This document shows, in pieces, positions 27,886 through 41,164 of a DNA stretch of 64,000 nt. Position numbers and translations under genes: made by a program. This DNA is from Pempheris klunzingeri. Taxonomy: Eukaryota > Chordata > Actinopteri > Acropomatiformes > Pempheridae. The notes under the pieces were generated by a model, which had not been told where the DNA came from, ran no database searches, and saw nothing but the letters and a program-made list of their open reading frames with translations. Position 1 is the first letter of the stretch. The number at the start of each line of letters is the position of its first letter. Location: positions 13,458,374-13,522,373 of the forward strand of contig NC_092014.1 of assembly GCF_042242105.1 (NCBI RefSeq). The letters run 5' to 3'.

Positions 27886-30800
27886 ATGGAGGAAGAGGCA
27901 CGCAAGCTTCTCGAAGAAGGAATAAGAAAGAAATTAATCAGTCCCGGTAAAGGAGAGCTATCGACCTTTCCCAACGGAACCAAGGTAAAACTACAGCGTC
28001 AGTGGTCGGACGAGTGGAGTTGAGTCCTCTGAATTAGACTAAGAAATGCGACGAAGTAGGCTAGCTAATGCTATCTCCAGCTACAGCTCGGCTAATGCAT
28101 TGGAGCCTGTCAGTTAGATTAATGTTACACCAAACGCATTGCGTCTGTATATAGACACCGTAACAGGTGAGCTTTGCTGCCTTTCTGCTGATACACCGTT
28201 AAGGCTGGTATTTAGCCGGGTTTGATTTTTTATTTTTTTTTTTTACTCTTTCTGATCGTCTGACGGAAAGACAGAGGGCGGAACAGGATGGAATGTGTTT
28301 GTGAATGATGATTGGTTGGTGTGTTATGTCAATCAATTTTCCTTCGTTGTGATTGGTCAGGATATGATCGAGCGTACGGGTTCTCCAGGCCTGTCAGAGA
28401 AGTGTGGATTGATCTTTTGTTTTTTAAACAAGCAATCACCTGCACCAATCTCACGTGTCTGGTGTCACAGCAGGTATACTAACCTGTTGAGCAGTGTTTA
28501 TTGTCCTCTGTGTCTCTGTTTTGCCAGGTGGTCTTCCACTACCGCACCAGCTTGTGTGATGGCACAGTACTGGATGACTCCCGAACCATGGGAGGGCGCA
28601 ACAAACCCATGGAGCTCATCTTGGGCAAGAAATTTAAACTCGCAGTGTGGGAGAGAGTGGTCATCACCATGAGGCAAGGCGAAATTTCAGAATTTTCCTG
28701 CGACACAAAGGTTAGTGAGTTGACCATTTGTGATTTGGTGGGGCAGCAGTCTTGCTCTTTCTGTGCATTGACCATTTCTACTCACCCCTCAGCATACTGC
28801 ACTGTACCCGCTCGTGTCCCAGTCGCTGAGAAACATCAGTGCTGGTAAGGACCCCCTGGAAGGCCAGAGGCACTGCTGTGGCATTGCCCAGATCCACTCC
28901 CACCACTCTCTAGGGCACAAGGACCTGGATCACCTCCAGGCCAGCCCGCAGCCTCTTCTGTTCACCATCGAGCTGCTGGAGGTGAGCAGGCAGGGGACAA
29001 CCCAGTTGATATTGATGGTGGTATTAAATTGATTTGGATTCAGATTGGAGTGTTTTTTTTTTTATCTAACAAAAGAAGCAAATGTTCTGAAAGGTTGTCT
29101 CAGCAAAAATAGCTGTCAAGAACTTTGCCTAAATCAAATGGTTAAAATCACGGTAAAATTTGGATATAAATCAGGAAGTATGTATTAATTCAAGAGCAAC
29201 TGCAGATTTACCTTCCCATTACGTAAGCCCCATCTGCCACTGATCTTCAGTCTCTTTCCGTGTCCAGGTTCTGCCTCCAGGATCGTTCCAGCTTGACGTG
29301 TGGGCTATGACAGATGAAGAAAAACTCATGCTTGTGCCTCAGATCCATGAGGAGGGTAACATGCTTTTCAAACAGGGTAAAATTAAGGAGGCCACAGAGA
29401 AGTACTACAATGGCATTGCCTGCCTCAAGAATCTACAGATGAAGGTTAGGGCACATTTGAATACAAGAGAATAGATACAAAATCCAGTTTTTTAATATCC
29501 ATTTTCTTATTTGCAACAAAGTGGATTCGCTAACTCCTCTCTGTGACTTCTGTCACTTTCCCCTTTCAGGAGCATCCTGGAGATGAAGCATGGGTAAAGT
29601 TGGACCATATGATCACACCACTGCTCCTCAACTACTGCCAATGCAAGCTACTCCAGGGCCAGTACTACGAAGTCATCGAACACTGCACATCCGTCCTCTT
29701 CAAATATGAGGGTATGGCTTCGTTGTTGGTGCTGTATAAGAACCAGCAGAGAGAAAAGCTCTCTGTTTCTTCTGCAGATTGTAATTAGTTGTGGTTTCAA
29801 AGAAGGTCTGTTTGGAATTGGTGTAAAATGTAATGCAAAAAAAGTGAAATCATGTTTGTGATGTTGAGCTTGTAAAAACCTGCACAGAACAGCGCTGCTT
29901 CACTTGTGTACACTTGTGTCACTGTGTAGTTTATTTATGGAGTATATGGAAAGCTGTTTGAACATTTAATGGAACCACACTCTTATCAGTATTTACACTT
30001 TAGATATCCATAATAGCATTTGGTCAAGGCAAAATTACATTCTTATTAGTCTGAATGCCATCGAGCCATATCTGCAAAGACATTCTTATTTGAAATTATA
30101 TTTCAAGACATCTAAAACTTTAATTTCTCCTAGTCAGAATTCAATTCAAGCTATCTTCAAATCCTTACAGTACAAGTGGCTGTTTTAACATTCAATAGCT
30201 AGATTGGATATATATATTGCAGATATCAGTAATTAAATTCTTCCAAGCCAAAATGAACATTGCAGATATCACGAATGTCCTTCTTCCTGGGACAAATCGC
30301 TTCATTTCTGCCATTCAAGTGTATTGGGCTTTCTTGTGCAACAGATAGTCAATCTGGCCAGTAATTCTTACCAGGAAATACTCCCATTCAGAACTGGAGT
30401 AAAGCTTTAGTCATAACTAAAACTGCTTGCCATATCCAGTACCATTTAGTGTCCAACAGCACAACTTACAGTTTTACTAGAAAAGGAACTGCACAGCCTA
30501 TATAGTAAAAAGTTAAATGTTAAACAACCACATTTTTAAGGGAATTTATTTGCCTTGTGTATCATATAGAGCACCACCACTGCATACTACGCCTGATTCA
30601 TTACCCTGGAATCATCCTCCTTTTAATTTGCATTGAATATGTTGTCATGGGTTGGCTGCTAAGCCTGGTCTGTAAACCCTCAGTTATTCGTCATATTGAG
30701 TTGTTGATAACATGTTATCTGTGTTGTTCCCAACTTACATTATTACACATGAACATTTGTATTAATTTTGTCTGTCTGCTTCATTACAGATAACGTGAAG

Positions 30801-31100
30801 GCCTACTACAAGCGGGCTAAAGCCCACGCTGCCGTGTGGAATGAGGTAGAGGCTCGGGCGGACTTTGCCAAGGTGTTGGAGCTGGATCCCTCTCTGGAGC
30901 TGTCTGTTGCCAAGGAGATAAGATCCATGGAGGAGAAGATCCGCACCAAAGACAGGGAGGAAAAGGGTCGCTACAAAGGCCTATTCAGCACACCGCCAGC
31001 CACTGCCACTACAGTCAGTCTTCTTTTTAAATTGCAACGGTCTCCTACCTGGCCACCTGATATTCAAATTAAGCTTATGTTTTGCTACTCAATTTTCTAG
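27886..31100 (+). CDS. aip: Aryl hydrocarbon receptor-interacting protein (FKBP-like/TPR co-chaperone)
   Basis: A cytosolic co-chaperone that, in the family, bridges HSP90 and the aryl hydrocarbon receptor. Six coding exons: 27886-27984, 28528-28710, 28793-28981, 29268-29444, 29570-29711, 30790-31100, all phase-compatible. The FKBP-type domain (residues about 1-160) shows [36 protein letters not shown] and [15 protein letters not shown]. The TPR domain follows: [40 protein letters not shown] and [14 protein letters not shown], then [14 protein letters not shown]. The C-terminal helix reads RYKGLF, matching the FRGIF end of the human protein. The end is uncertain. Reading straight on gives a stop at 31098-31100 (366 aa). 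Use of a GTCAGT donor after 31013 with the acceptor ending at 31130 would instead add Gly and stop, giving 339 aa, closer to human (330). Confidence 0.95.
29990..30420. repeat. Dispersed repeat in aip intron 5
   Basis: AT-rich sequence built of related short phrases (agatatc, atttctcctagtcagaattcaa, tgccattcaagtgtattggg) that I associate with a dispersed fish repeat. Termini and class were not determined. Confidence 0.4.
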
Positions 31101-33252
31101 AAAGTTGAAATCTGCCTTTCCTTCTCACAGGGTTGAATTTCACACCAGGCTGGAGCAAGAGGATGCCTTTGAATTTCAAGATGGAGAAGAACCCATTGAC
31201 ACTGCTGATGTTTCAGTTTTATCCATGTACCCAAGCCAAACACTCTGCCACCCTGCCCTCCATGGTACACACAGAAACATTCACCGTCAGGTCAAACACA
31301 CAAATGCACCCACCGGTCACACACACACAGGTGCAATTTTCATTCCTGCCTTATTCCTCCAAACTCCCTTTCCCTGAGTGTAAAATTTTGACAAGGCAAT
31401 GCTGACAGTAAACACAAAACAATATGACAAAATCCCATAGAAACTTTAGGTTTGTCTTGTTATGGTATCAGATTACAGTTTTCTTACATTTTTGTTAAAG
31501 TAACTTGCTCACAGTAATTGGGTACCTACAGATTGTTATCCTAAGCAACATTTTTTCCCACAGGATTTGTGCAGTTTTTTTTTTTTTTATTTAATGATGA
31601 ATTTATCTGCTGCTTGGGGCAAAGGTCATTGTATACCAATTTATATAGCAGACACTACTTTGCCACAGTATTAGAAACAAGTAGCTTAAGCTTATTATCA
31701 TGTCTTACTTTCTCAGTAATATGTGCAGAGCTGTTGGAAAACCTTAAAATGACTCGTAATCGTAGCTGAGCACAGAGAGATTTCAGCAGATTCCAGAAAG
31801 AATTGCTCTCCCTTCAGAAAACCCGGGGATAAAGGTCATCATGTACCCACATGCACACCTCTGCCTTCCACCACTAGACCCCCTTTTCTGTCTCGGTTAC
31901 AGCGGAAAGCACTGGAATAAGCACGAGACCATTATTTCCTGGTAGATGCGACTAGGAACCGAGCAATCTCTGACAATCATTACATAACACATGGACTTGT
32001 TATCTTTGCTTTCTCCTATGTACTTCATTTATGTAAGAAATACTATTATGTTGTTTTTGTCTTGATGTACACAGCAAAACCCGAAGTATCTCCTCGTGTA
32101 GAATTTGCTTAGAAACAGCTTCTCATTGCGCGTGATTTGAAGCAGCGGGATGGTCAACTAACTCGTTTGAAGCGAGAAGTTTTGAGGATTTGATTATGTA
32201 TCTGAAAATAAATGTTTAAAATATTTGTCACGTACAGAGATGATTTGAAAAACAAAGGGCAATAAATGTCCTGGTATTGTTTTAATTCGACCAATAATCC
32301 TAGTACATTTCCTGTGTAAAAGAAATAATATGAAATAAAAAAAAATTGAAATCCTTAGCAAGCTCAATATTTTTCAGTGCTCTCAGATATTGACCTTCAG
32401 TAGATGGAGTCTGAGTGAGCACAGTGCCCTTTAACATTTACAGTGAGTGGACCGTGTGCTAAGAGGTTCTTTTACAGACTGCTATTTCAAAAGGTCAACG
32501 AACATTTCATAGAGGTCATTCATTGTCAGATAAGTCATCACAACCCATAAATAACTGACACCTAATAATCATTTAGAAACAGTCACAGAAAGTTTTTTTT
32601 TCTGTTATTTAATTAAGATATACATACCGAACTGCAAAAATCTGGTTTACAAAATTTCCATACTAACAAATTGAGATGTACAGAGTTCTTGGAATTGAGA
32701 AACACCTAATGTGGGTTTACACTACAAAATATGATAAACAAAGCAAGGGCGAATGGAAATGGGGTATATGCTAAATGTTGAGAAACAAAAAAATATCCAG
32801 TGGTTTGAGAGTAATGTTCAGAATAGAAACTTAGATAGTAGAGCACATTGATTTCATCGTTAAGAAAAAAAAGAAAAGAAAAGAAAAACCCAATCTTTCT
32901 TGGTCATTATTGAAGAAATAACACATTGAACATTTTCATCCGGCTCCCTGTTTTTACCAACAGCTCTACTTAAAAATGTGTTGAAATTCCCCACACTCTT
33001 GTTTGAAAACAGATACAAATCTTCACTTTGCATACACCCCACAGGTCACAGAAAGTTTTAATTAAATTAATGAAATGAGTGTGGTGGAATGCAGGGAACA
33101 GTGGAGACAAGAAGGACATGGTGCACCTATAAAAAGCCAGTGATGAAAGCGTAAAGGGTGGGAGGATAGAAAATGGTAGTAAAACAGACGATCTTGATGA
33201 AGACAGGCTTCTACTGGGAGAGACTGAGGGGTGAAGGGATCTTTCCAAAAGG
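31101..33252. other. Convergent 3' region between aip and cdk2ap2
   Basis: The 3' UTRs of aip (+) and cdk2ap2 (-) meet here. AATAAA at 32207-32212 is the best aip polyadenylation signal. An A-rich (AAAAG)n run lies at 32863-32887. A splice-like acceptor at 31130 is followed by an open frame (RLEQEDAFEFQDGEEPIDTA) that I could not assign; see the aip entry. Confidence 0.5.
32207..32212 (+). promoter_or_regulatory. Candidate polyadenylation signal of aip
   Basis: AATAAA on +, about 1.1 kb after the aip stop. A second AATAAA-like site lies some 55 bases further on. Confidence 0.4.
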
Positions 33253-36099
33253 TTATGTGCGGGCGCTTCTCTCCGTCTCTGCGAGACACTCCCTGACCAG
33301 TGCACGGGCGTGGATTATACCTGAACAAGACAAACGCAAGGTGCAAGGAAGTGTTAATCATTGTCTGACATTAATGAGATCCATTGAAAATATAATTGGT
33401 AGCAATTTCTCTTTTGAGTCTTAACTCAACTACAAAAAATCGAATGCATCAATTATTGCTGAGATGATAACAGGGTAAAAGTTAGAGGTAAAAATTGGGT
33501 TTAGCCGTCTGTTCACCTTTTTAAATTAACACCACAGAGGTTGCAGTTACTGGGGTTTGTAATGGATGTGATAGTATTTCAGTCACGTCACTCCATTACT
33601 TGTACACACTGTATGTAAAACAGTCTGAGTAGACTAATGATCATTTCCTCCTCAGACCACATTTTAAAGCAAAAGTTGTCTGTGCCTGAGACTTAAATCT
33701 TTAAACAGAACATGGTCTTTTTAATCCTCATGTTTTGTGGACATTGACTTTACTTCCTCATACCCCTCTGTTGGCTGTTGGCTTACCATTTCCTTCTCTT
33801 TTTTAGTCATTTCTTCCGACTTAATTAAACCTAATATTTAGATAAGTTGAGAACTGGTAGTATTTCCCTTTGCCCACATCTGGGCTGACAAAATACAGAA
33901 ATTACCATGAAGCATTGTAATTGCACTGAATACTCAAATATTTCATGTTTTATATGTTGTAAGGGAAATGCCTGAACAAATCTTTGATCTGTATTACTTC
34001 TTTGCCAAAAAGTAACTTGTAGACAAAGGAATGCTTGCTAGTGACAGACCAGTTAGCAGGTCCAACAAACAAATTGTTATAGACTCCAACAAGCAGAACA
34101 TTTTATGATAACAGAGAAAGTCTATTTTTTCCCCATGAGTTATTAATCAAGGTCACCACTCTTTCTAGTGTTCTTCATTTCCATTATAAAAGTACATAAA
34201 GTACAGCAGGTACAACAAATGGCTGCCGCACTGAGCTCTTTTATTACATGGTTCATACAGATGCAAGAAATCCTTGAAAATGCCTGGATTTTAAAGTGGT
34301 GTTTTCAAGGTTTGAAGGTTTGGATTTTGAATAAAGTGTTTGAACGGTTTGAAATTCTAAGTACATCACTGTAATAAATCCCTATCTGACTGAAGAGTTC
34401 GCTTTTTAGATAAGTAAAATAAGTGAGAGAAAGAGCCTAATTGATTTGACTGTATTTCATTTACCTCAGCAATAAGGTGCTGCAAAAGCTTGAAAATGTT
34501 TGAAAAGTGCTTTTATTTGACTTGGGAACCCTGTTATTAACTTTTCACAGTTGCACTGAAAACAGATATATGTTTCTGACAAGTAAAATATACCTCTCTT
34601 TAGCCTTTCCATAGCGCTCTTGCTGCCGGCGTATGTAGGCCTGATCTCACGGCTCATCTCCTCAATGACAGACAGAAGCTCACTGTAGGTGGACCCTTGG
34701 GATACTTTGACAGGCTGTTTGTGTATTTTCACGAACATGTAATGAATGGGGGAGAAACAAAGATCCATCAAGAACTGTCATGGCTGGAAATTCACATCAC
34801 AAGTAAAGATGAAGAACAATGAAGAATGTAGACTCTTGCTAATATCATACATTGTTATGCTGGGTATCTATGTTTTTCAAGATATTCATTAAAATGATAC
34901 TCAGACCTGCAACACCACTACTCAAATAATTATGCACATTAATAACATTAATTTGTTTGTTTGACAGACAATAATAATACAAAAGTATAGTAGTAATACA
35001 AAACCAAAAAGTGTGAAAGCATGTGCTTTATTTTACTTTTCACTCAAGCCATCTCTGTACTCCTGTGTAGGTGCATCACAGTAACAGCCTTCCAGCCCCA
35101 TGAATATTAACTGTACTGTACTGAATACAGACAGACATGATATTTGAATTTTCCACAAAGTGAATGAAAAGAGGGAGACTCTCTCTATTATCTAGCTGTA
35201 TATCTGAAAGAAATTCTACTTCAACTCAACTGTCGACTACACCTTTGTTTTTGCATTTTAACGGAACGTGTGCTGCAGCAAATGAAGGAAAGGTCTTAAA
35301 GTCTTAAATCATGTAAAAAAAAACTGTTCACAAATACTGATCAGTTTTCAAATAATATCCGAGACTGTGTTTTGCTCACCATGGGCTGGAGCGTACGTTT
35401 GAAACATTGACACTCTGTTCCTCACAAATAATATAACAATTTTCTTAGACAGTATTAGATAATTTGTTAAAAGTATCGTAACTGCTTCAGCTCTGTTTCT
35501 GATTTTTTTTTGCAAAGTTACTGGCAAAGCTATGGTGTCAAGTACAAGCTCAACACATTAACCTGCACAGGCCCACATAAAATACAGCATCCAGAGAGAT
35601 GGTGGTTTGATTACTGGTTTACATGTATGTATGTATGTATGCATGTATGTATGTATATAAGTCCAAATTATAAGACAACACAACAATATGGATAACTGTA
35701 CTGCAGACATACCTGAACAAAGCCCATGGAGGGTGGGCCAAAGTCACTGAAAGCCGGTCTAAAATTGGATGACGAGGGCAGGGATGGAGAGGGCACCGAA
35801 GACCCTGGACAGAAGAGGAGAATCGATGTAACACACACAAACACAATGAGAGGAAACTTACATTTCGTTTTCCACAACAAAGACACCACAGAGTGCTTTA
35901 TCTCTTCTACACCACCGCCACTTCGTTTACTCAACTATCATCCTGGAGTGATGATGATACTAATGTATTGTTGCTATGGTGTGAAGTGTTTTACATCCAT
36001 GAAACAATAAATTGTCTGACAGTAAAGCTGGGTGGTGTTAAAACCTGGAGGTGTGTGGTTGGAGCCAGATGGCGCAGGAGCAATGGGTTTGTAACTCAT
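33253..36099 (-). CDS. cdk2ap2: Cyclin-dependent kinase 2-associated protein 2 (DOC-1 related)
   Basis: A small nuclear protein of the DOC-1 family; relatives associate with CDK2 and the NuRD complex. Four coding exons on the minus strand: 36045-36099, 35713-35804, 34594-34714, 33253-33320. They total 336 nt (111 aa), and phases close exactly. The N-terminus [19 protein letters not shown] and the [15 protein letters not shown] motif match CDK2AP2 rather than CDK2AP1. The conserved core is [20 protein letters not shown] then [20 protein letters not shown], ending [10 protein letters not shown]. The human protein is 126 aa; the fish linker is shorter. The start is the ATG that gives the family N-terminus. 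A spliced 5' leader is likely, because an acceptor-like AG and a stop lie just upstream. The gene converges on aip, as expected for the 11q13 linkage group. Confidence 0.94.
35620..35657. repeat. (ATGT)n microsatellite in cdk2ap2 intron 2
   Basis: Tandem TGTA units with one GCAT interruption, about 55 bases downstream (minus strand) of the exon that ends at 35713. Confidence 0.9.
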
Positions 36100-39000
36100 G
36101 GCGATGTCAGCTGGCAGCTCCCCGTACGACGCGCCACTTCCTTCGGTCCCGTCAACCCGGTGCTTATACAGCTTTCCTGGTGGTTATGAGCTCCTGAGAG
36201 CTAATGCAAAGAAAATAAGCAAACTCACACAAACACACAAAGAAGATAGTGTTAAATTTATATTCATCCTCAAATGACAAAGGGAGGTTTGCATTTTCCA
36301 AAGCAATGAATATTCATTTAAAAACAGAGTATGTAAATTTCAAGCACAATGGCTCCATTCTTTTCTCAAGCACAGTTACCATTTTGTAAGGTACATGGCA
36401 ATATAAAAGGTGTAAAGGTATAAAAGGTGGCTCAGTAGTTAGTAGCAATAGTCAAACATTGACAAATGTCACACACAGTAGAGAGATGACAGAGAACAAG
36501 GGAGCAATAGAGGCAGCAAAGATCCCAGACATGGACTGTTCAATTCACTTTGAACATTTGTACTTTAGAGAGAAGATCTGAAGCTTGAAGTGAGTTAAGC
36601 CTCATGCTAACTGTCCTTGTAGTTAAATCCATCCTCAGGCCATCACACTGTCATACAACACCAGCTGCCAAGTAGTTAATCATAATTGCATGACAGCAAG
36701 TAGTGACACAGAGTTGTTAAGGACTTCCGAGTAGTTAGCTTGAGTAATCTGCACCAAATCAACTACATTACAACTAAAACCTAAATGCCTTTTTACAGAT
36801 AAAATGTATTAGAAAATTCACCAACTCAATGGTGACAAGAAAAAGTTTAAATTATTGTTGCTTTTCTATAAAACTCTCCAACGCCTGGGTCCAAAATACA
36901 CCACTGGCTGTGTGTTGAGCCCTCTGAAATCATCTGGCAACGGTCAGCCAACAGTCCCCAGTGTGTAAACTGATGGATTAAAGTATTAAACTACTGTGCA
37001 TCACAAAGCATCATCTTTGTATACATCGGACTTACAGCTCTCTACTCTACATGTATTTGTTAATGTGTCACTATGAATTGTGTATAGCGTGACGGTGTTG
37101 CTCTGTTCTGTACACGCAAAATCTACAACTAAAATCTGTCCTGAGAGAGGGGTCTCTCCTCTGTTGCTCTCTCGGAACACACACACACACAGCAGGCCTA
37201 TATACTGAACATATGTGAGCCGAGACAGCGGTTTTGAGCTCATCCTTTCCAGCTTTCAATGAGTGTCCACTTGTCGTTCACACTCTGGTAGATATAATAT
37301 CTGATAATGTGTTATATCTGAATTTTTCTTGGTCAGTTTCATGTGCTCGGAGCGTGGATGTCTAGATGTGGTTGGTCAAAGTCATACGAACCTGAGCCAG
37401 AGGTGGCGACCGAAACAAAAGCTGACGTTAGCTAAAGAGGAAGGTGCCAAGCTAACTACTACTTGGTAATGTTAGCTAGATTAACGTTAGCTAGCTCTCA
37501 CCGGTTAGCATAACAACACAAGAACAACGCACAAATACACCCGCGGAACAGCGCTGCTATTCTACGTACAGACTGTGAATGATAGAGAGGTTATCTACAC
37601 GTGTGAGCATTGAGAAGACCACAGACGGTCCAGAAGAGTGGTATTTTTTACCTTTTTGGGGAGACCTGAGTTCCGCTGTGGGACCGGAGACCTGGCTCTT
37701 CCTCTGTGCGCGAGTCTGCGCAGAAGAGCAGCGTAGTGGAATACTGCGGTTTTTTTAACTTTAGAGCGATATGATTGGACGACGGGACCTGTGACGTCAG
37801 TTCATTATCACCACAGCACATGGGTGTATTATAAGACTAAAAAAAAGCTAATAGGATTTGAATGATCTACATTTGAATGTAAAGCCTTGTTGTCCTTAGT
37901 TATTTAACTGTATACATGAGCCTTATAATCAATCAAGTGCTACGTCATTTCATTTGTGGTTTGATTTTTATTTGTGCCCAGTATGATGCATTAAAATGGC
38001 ATAAAAAAAGATGAAGCAGGCTAGTATGGTGATACTTACATGACCGGCTATGATTTTGATTTGATTTGATCATCATTATTGTTTGGATGCTTTTATTTTA
38101 TATTACATGCAATTGTTTTGGTGTTTTTTGTTTGTTCTTGATCTGCTATAGTGTATAGATATAGTGTTCACACACGTCTTGGGCTGATGCTCATTGAGTC
38201 TTGTTGTTCTTAGTTATGTGTCTATACCCCTAGGCTCTGTGCAGTTGTTTTTTGTGTCCTATAAGTTTTTGTATATGCCTCTGTCTTTAATAGTGTTGAA
38301 ACATTTTAAAAAGAAAAGTGAACAAATTTGACTTTTGAAAATGTCTGTTGTTCCTTTTTCAATTAAAGTTACATGTTGATGGTACTTTTATTGTTTCATA
38401 ACTTCTATGTACAATAAATAATGTAAATTATCCAATAACATTCAGTCAAACAAATAAAGCATATTTGAACTGACAAGTAAAGTTTAAACTAGCTTAAGTT
38501 TAAGCTATTTGGTGTTGCACTTTTTTTAATGGTCAAAATCATAGCAGCAAAGGTTGAGATGTTATAGTCGTACCTCCAAACACAAGTATGAACTTTAAAG
38601 TGACCATAATATGGGACCTTTAAAGTCTCAAGCCCAAGATGGATTACCCTGATGATTTCACTCAGCTCCGTGCATCACCTTTAGAAATTAACTGGGGACT
38701 GAAACTTGGGGACTGAAAATCTAAACAGTGTGACAATCTGAGACTGTCTGAGCCTGTTAGTGGCAAAAATAAGCACCTTTAGTGGACATGCTTTTGATCT
38801 GATGCAATTGCCCAGAAGAATTTCATTACAGCCCCTGTAGTCCATTTGCTGCTCATTCTCAAGTGATCTCCTAGATCGGTTCTAAAAGGTTTTGAACCTA
38901 CCAGTCATTTTGAACCCAAAATTTGTAAAAAGAAAAAAAATAAGGTTGAAGTTTAAAAATACCAGACTTATCCTCTAATTGCAAGAAAAAGTCTTTTATG

Positions 39001-39427
39001 TTTACATTTATTACATAGTCCAGCACACAGTCTGTTTTTGTATGCATGGCGTTGCATGCCATAGCTCTAGTCTCTTTAAACATAATTAGTCTTTGTTAGC
39101 TGCAAAACACATCATTATATGGCATCTCATTTAATTGCTTTTATCACTGTCATTATGTGACTTGACTCTTTAAACCTGAGCGTTGAGCACAGCACCAATT
39201 CTCAGTTGTTGTTTACATAACGTCCTTGTTTGCAGCGTGGAAATTATTTCTAAACTGCTATGCAGCAGGGCTTATTCACCTGAGCGTATCATCAGCAATA
39301 GTAGATGTAATAGTAGTGCAGTACAGAGAGAAAGAGCAGACATTACCTCCAACAGATGTTGGTGTTAAGTGTAATAGGACTTTACAACTTTCTAGAGGGT
39401 TGGAAGGTCTGTGATAGAAAGCTAGAA
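36100..39427. other. cdk2ap2 leader, promoter region and intergenic sequence
   Basis: On the minus strand a donor-like GTAAAA lies at about 37651, just downstream of a CpG-rich stretch (37400-37760). This is the probable first non-coding exon and promoter of cdk2ap2. The 37.8-39.4 kb part is AT-rich and holds nothing I recognise. Confidence 0.5.
37400..37760 (-). promoter_or_regulatory. Probable CpG-rich promoter and leader exon of cdk2ap2
   Basis: Locally raised GC and CpG, with gctaacgttagc-type repeats and a plausible leader exon ending in GGGGAGACC-region sequence before the donor at about 37651. No TATA box was identified. The start site is inferred only. Confidence 0.4.
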
Positions 39428-41164
39428 ATCAATCAATCAATCAATCTTCATTTATATAGTGCCAATTCATAACAGTGTTATCTCAAGACACTTTACATTA
39501 AAAGCAGGTAAGACCAAACTCTTTAATTAAGAGACAGACTCAACAATTCAGGAATTCAAAATGAAGGATTCAAGAATCCCCACATGAGCAAGCATCAGAT
39601 ATCATATTAGGCAACAGTCGCAAGGAAAAACTCCCCTTTAATGGGAATGTTTTTTTATATATATACATATACACATAAGATAGAGATAAATAAATAATAA
39701 ATCAAAGTCTAAAACTGTGCAAAGTATGTGGATGTATATACAAGTATGCCAGAATATTTCAGGTTGTGAATAGATTGTCCATAAGGTCTATTTTTCCAGG
39801 TTCAGCAGGCGGACGGCCTGAGGAAAGAAGCTCCTCCTCATCCTCTCTGTGTTTGCCTTCAGGCAGCGGTAATGCCGACCTGATGGCAGCAGAGAGAACA
39901 GTCTGTGGCTGAGGTGGGTGGGCTCCCTCGCAATCTTCCTGGCCTTTGACCTGCAGCGCTGCTGGTAAATGTCCTGCGGGTTGGGGAGGGCCAAAACGTC
40001 CTCCTTGGTGCTGCTGCCCATCCAGGTGGTGATGCTCCCAGCCAGAACACTCTCAATGGTGCAGCTGTAAAAGTTCCTGAGCGCATTGAGAGGGAGCTTA
40101 AAGTCCCTCAGGTGTCTGAGGTGGTAGAGACGCTGTCGAGCCTTCTTCACCAAGGTGTCGATGTGACAGGACCACGTTAGATCCTGTGTGATGTTGACAC
40201 CCAGGTATTTGAAGCTGTCCACTCTCTCCACCTTGGTACCGCTGATCCTGAGTGGTTGGTAGCTCCTCTGCTGCTTCCTGCTGTAGTCCACAATCAGCTC
40301 CTTGGTCTTGCTGACGTTCAGGAGGAGGCTGTTGTCTCTGCACCAGTCCTCCAGGTGGCTGATCTCCGTCAAATAGTCATCCTCGTTATTGTTGGAGATC
40401 AGACCCACCACAGCTGTGTTGTCAGCAAACTTCAGGATGGTGTTAGAGTCTGATGTGGACAGGCAGTCATGTGTGTACAAGGAGTACAGCCAAGTTTGCG
40501 AGTCTGGGAATTATACCAGGGAGCTTGTCTCTTTTCTTTAATTATCTTCTTTTTTAGGGGGGTGATGGAGTCTAGTGTCATTTGCAGTGAGCCTGTAGCA
40601 CTATCGACCAGATAATCAATTTGGGAAGAGAAGAGATTAGCATAGCGGTCTTCCATAGCACAGAGACACACTGGCTGAAATACTGAAGGAATCACTTCCT
40701 TAAATTTGGCAACAGCACTATCAGATAGGCATCTAGTGAGGACATTTTTGTCATATGGAGCATAGTCCAGTAACAAGAAATCAAAAGTTATCAGGTAATG
40801 GTCCGATAGAATAGAGTTATGTGGGAAGACTGTTAACTGTTGAATTTCAACACCATAAGCCAGAACAGGGTCAAGAGTGTGGTTAAAACAGCGAGTGGGT
40901 TCATTTTACACTCAGAGTGTAGGCAATTGAGTCCAATAGTGAGACAAAAGCAGTGCCAAGACTATCATTATCATTGTCCAGATGAATATTAAAGTCACCT
41001 ACTATATAGAAAGCACCAGTAGTAGCTCTGACTGCTCCCACCCACTGCAAAAGATCCATTATGTGCTTTTTTTCTTTCTTTGGTAATGTGATTTTCTGGC
41101 TGAAAGAGCATGTATAAAAGAAAACAACACAGCAAAAAGTCCAGTGTTGAATTAACTCCCACAC
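39428..41164 (-). mobile_element. L2-like LINE with an internal deletion
   Basis: On the minus strand, from 41164 downward: an endonuclease piece (YIVGDFNIHLDNDNDSLGTA), the linker to about 40495, then an abrupt join to the C-terminal third of a reverse transcriptase. A 3' UTR follows containing ggggagtttttccttgcgac, ending in a (GATT)4 tail at 39428-39445. The N-terminal RT motifs that should sit between endonuclease and the FADD box are missing, so this is a dead, internally deleted or chimeric copy. Confidence 0.82.
39788..40480 (-). pseudogene. Reverse transcriptase C-terminal fragment of the LINE
   Basis: A 230-codon open frame starting just before the catalytic box. It reads LKFADNTAVVGLI where active enzymes have FADD, so the second catalytic Asp is Asn. 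Downstream family motifs are intact: SLLLNVSKTKELIVDYSRK, FKYLGVNITQDLTWSCHID, then the C-terminal DIYQQRCRSKARKIAREPTH and HRLFSLLPSGRHYR. The frame is long for a dead element, suggesting a fairly young copy, but it cannot code a working enzyme because motifs 1-4 of the RT are absent. Confidence 0.85.

Noticed and set aside
35619-35846. Minus-strand frame as an extended cdk2ap2 exon
   Set aside because: The frame runs past a clear donor at 35711-35712 into the ATGT microsatellite. The exon 35713-35804 accounts for the conserved part.
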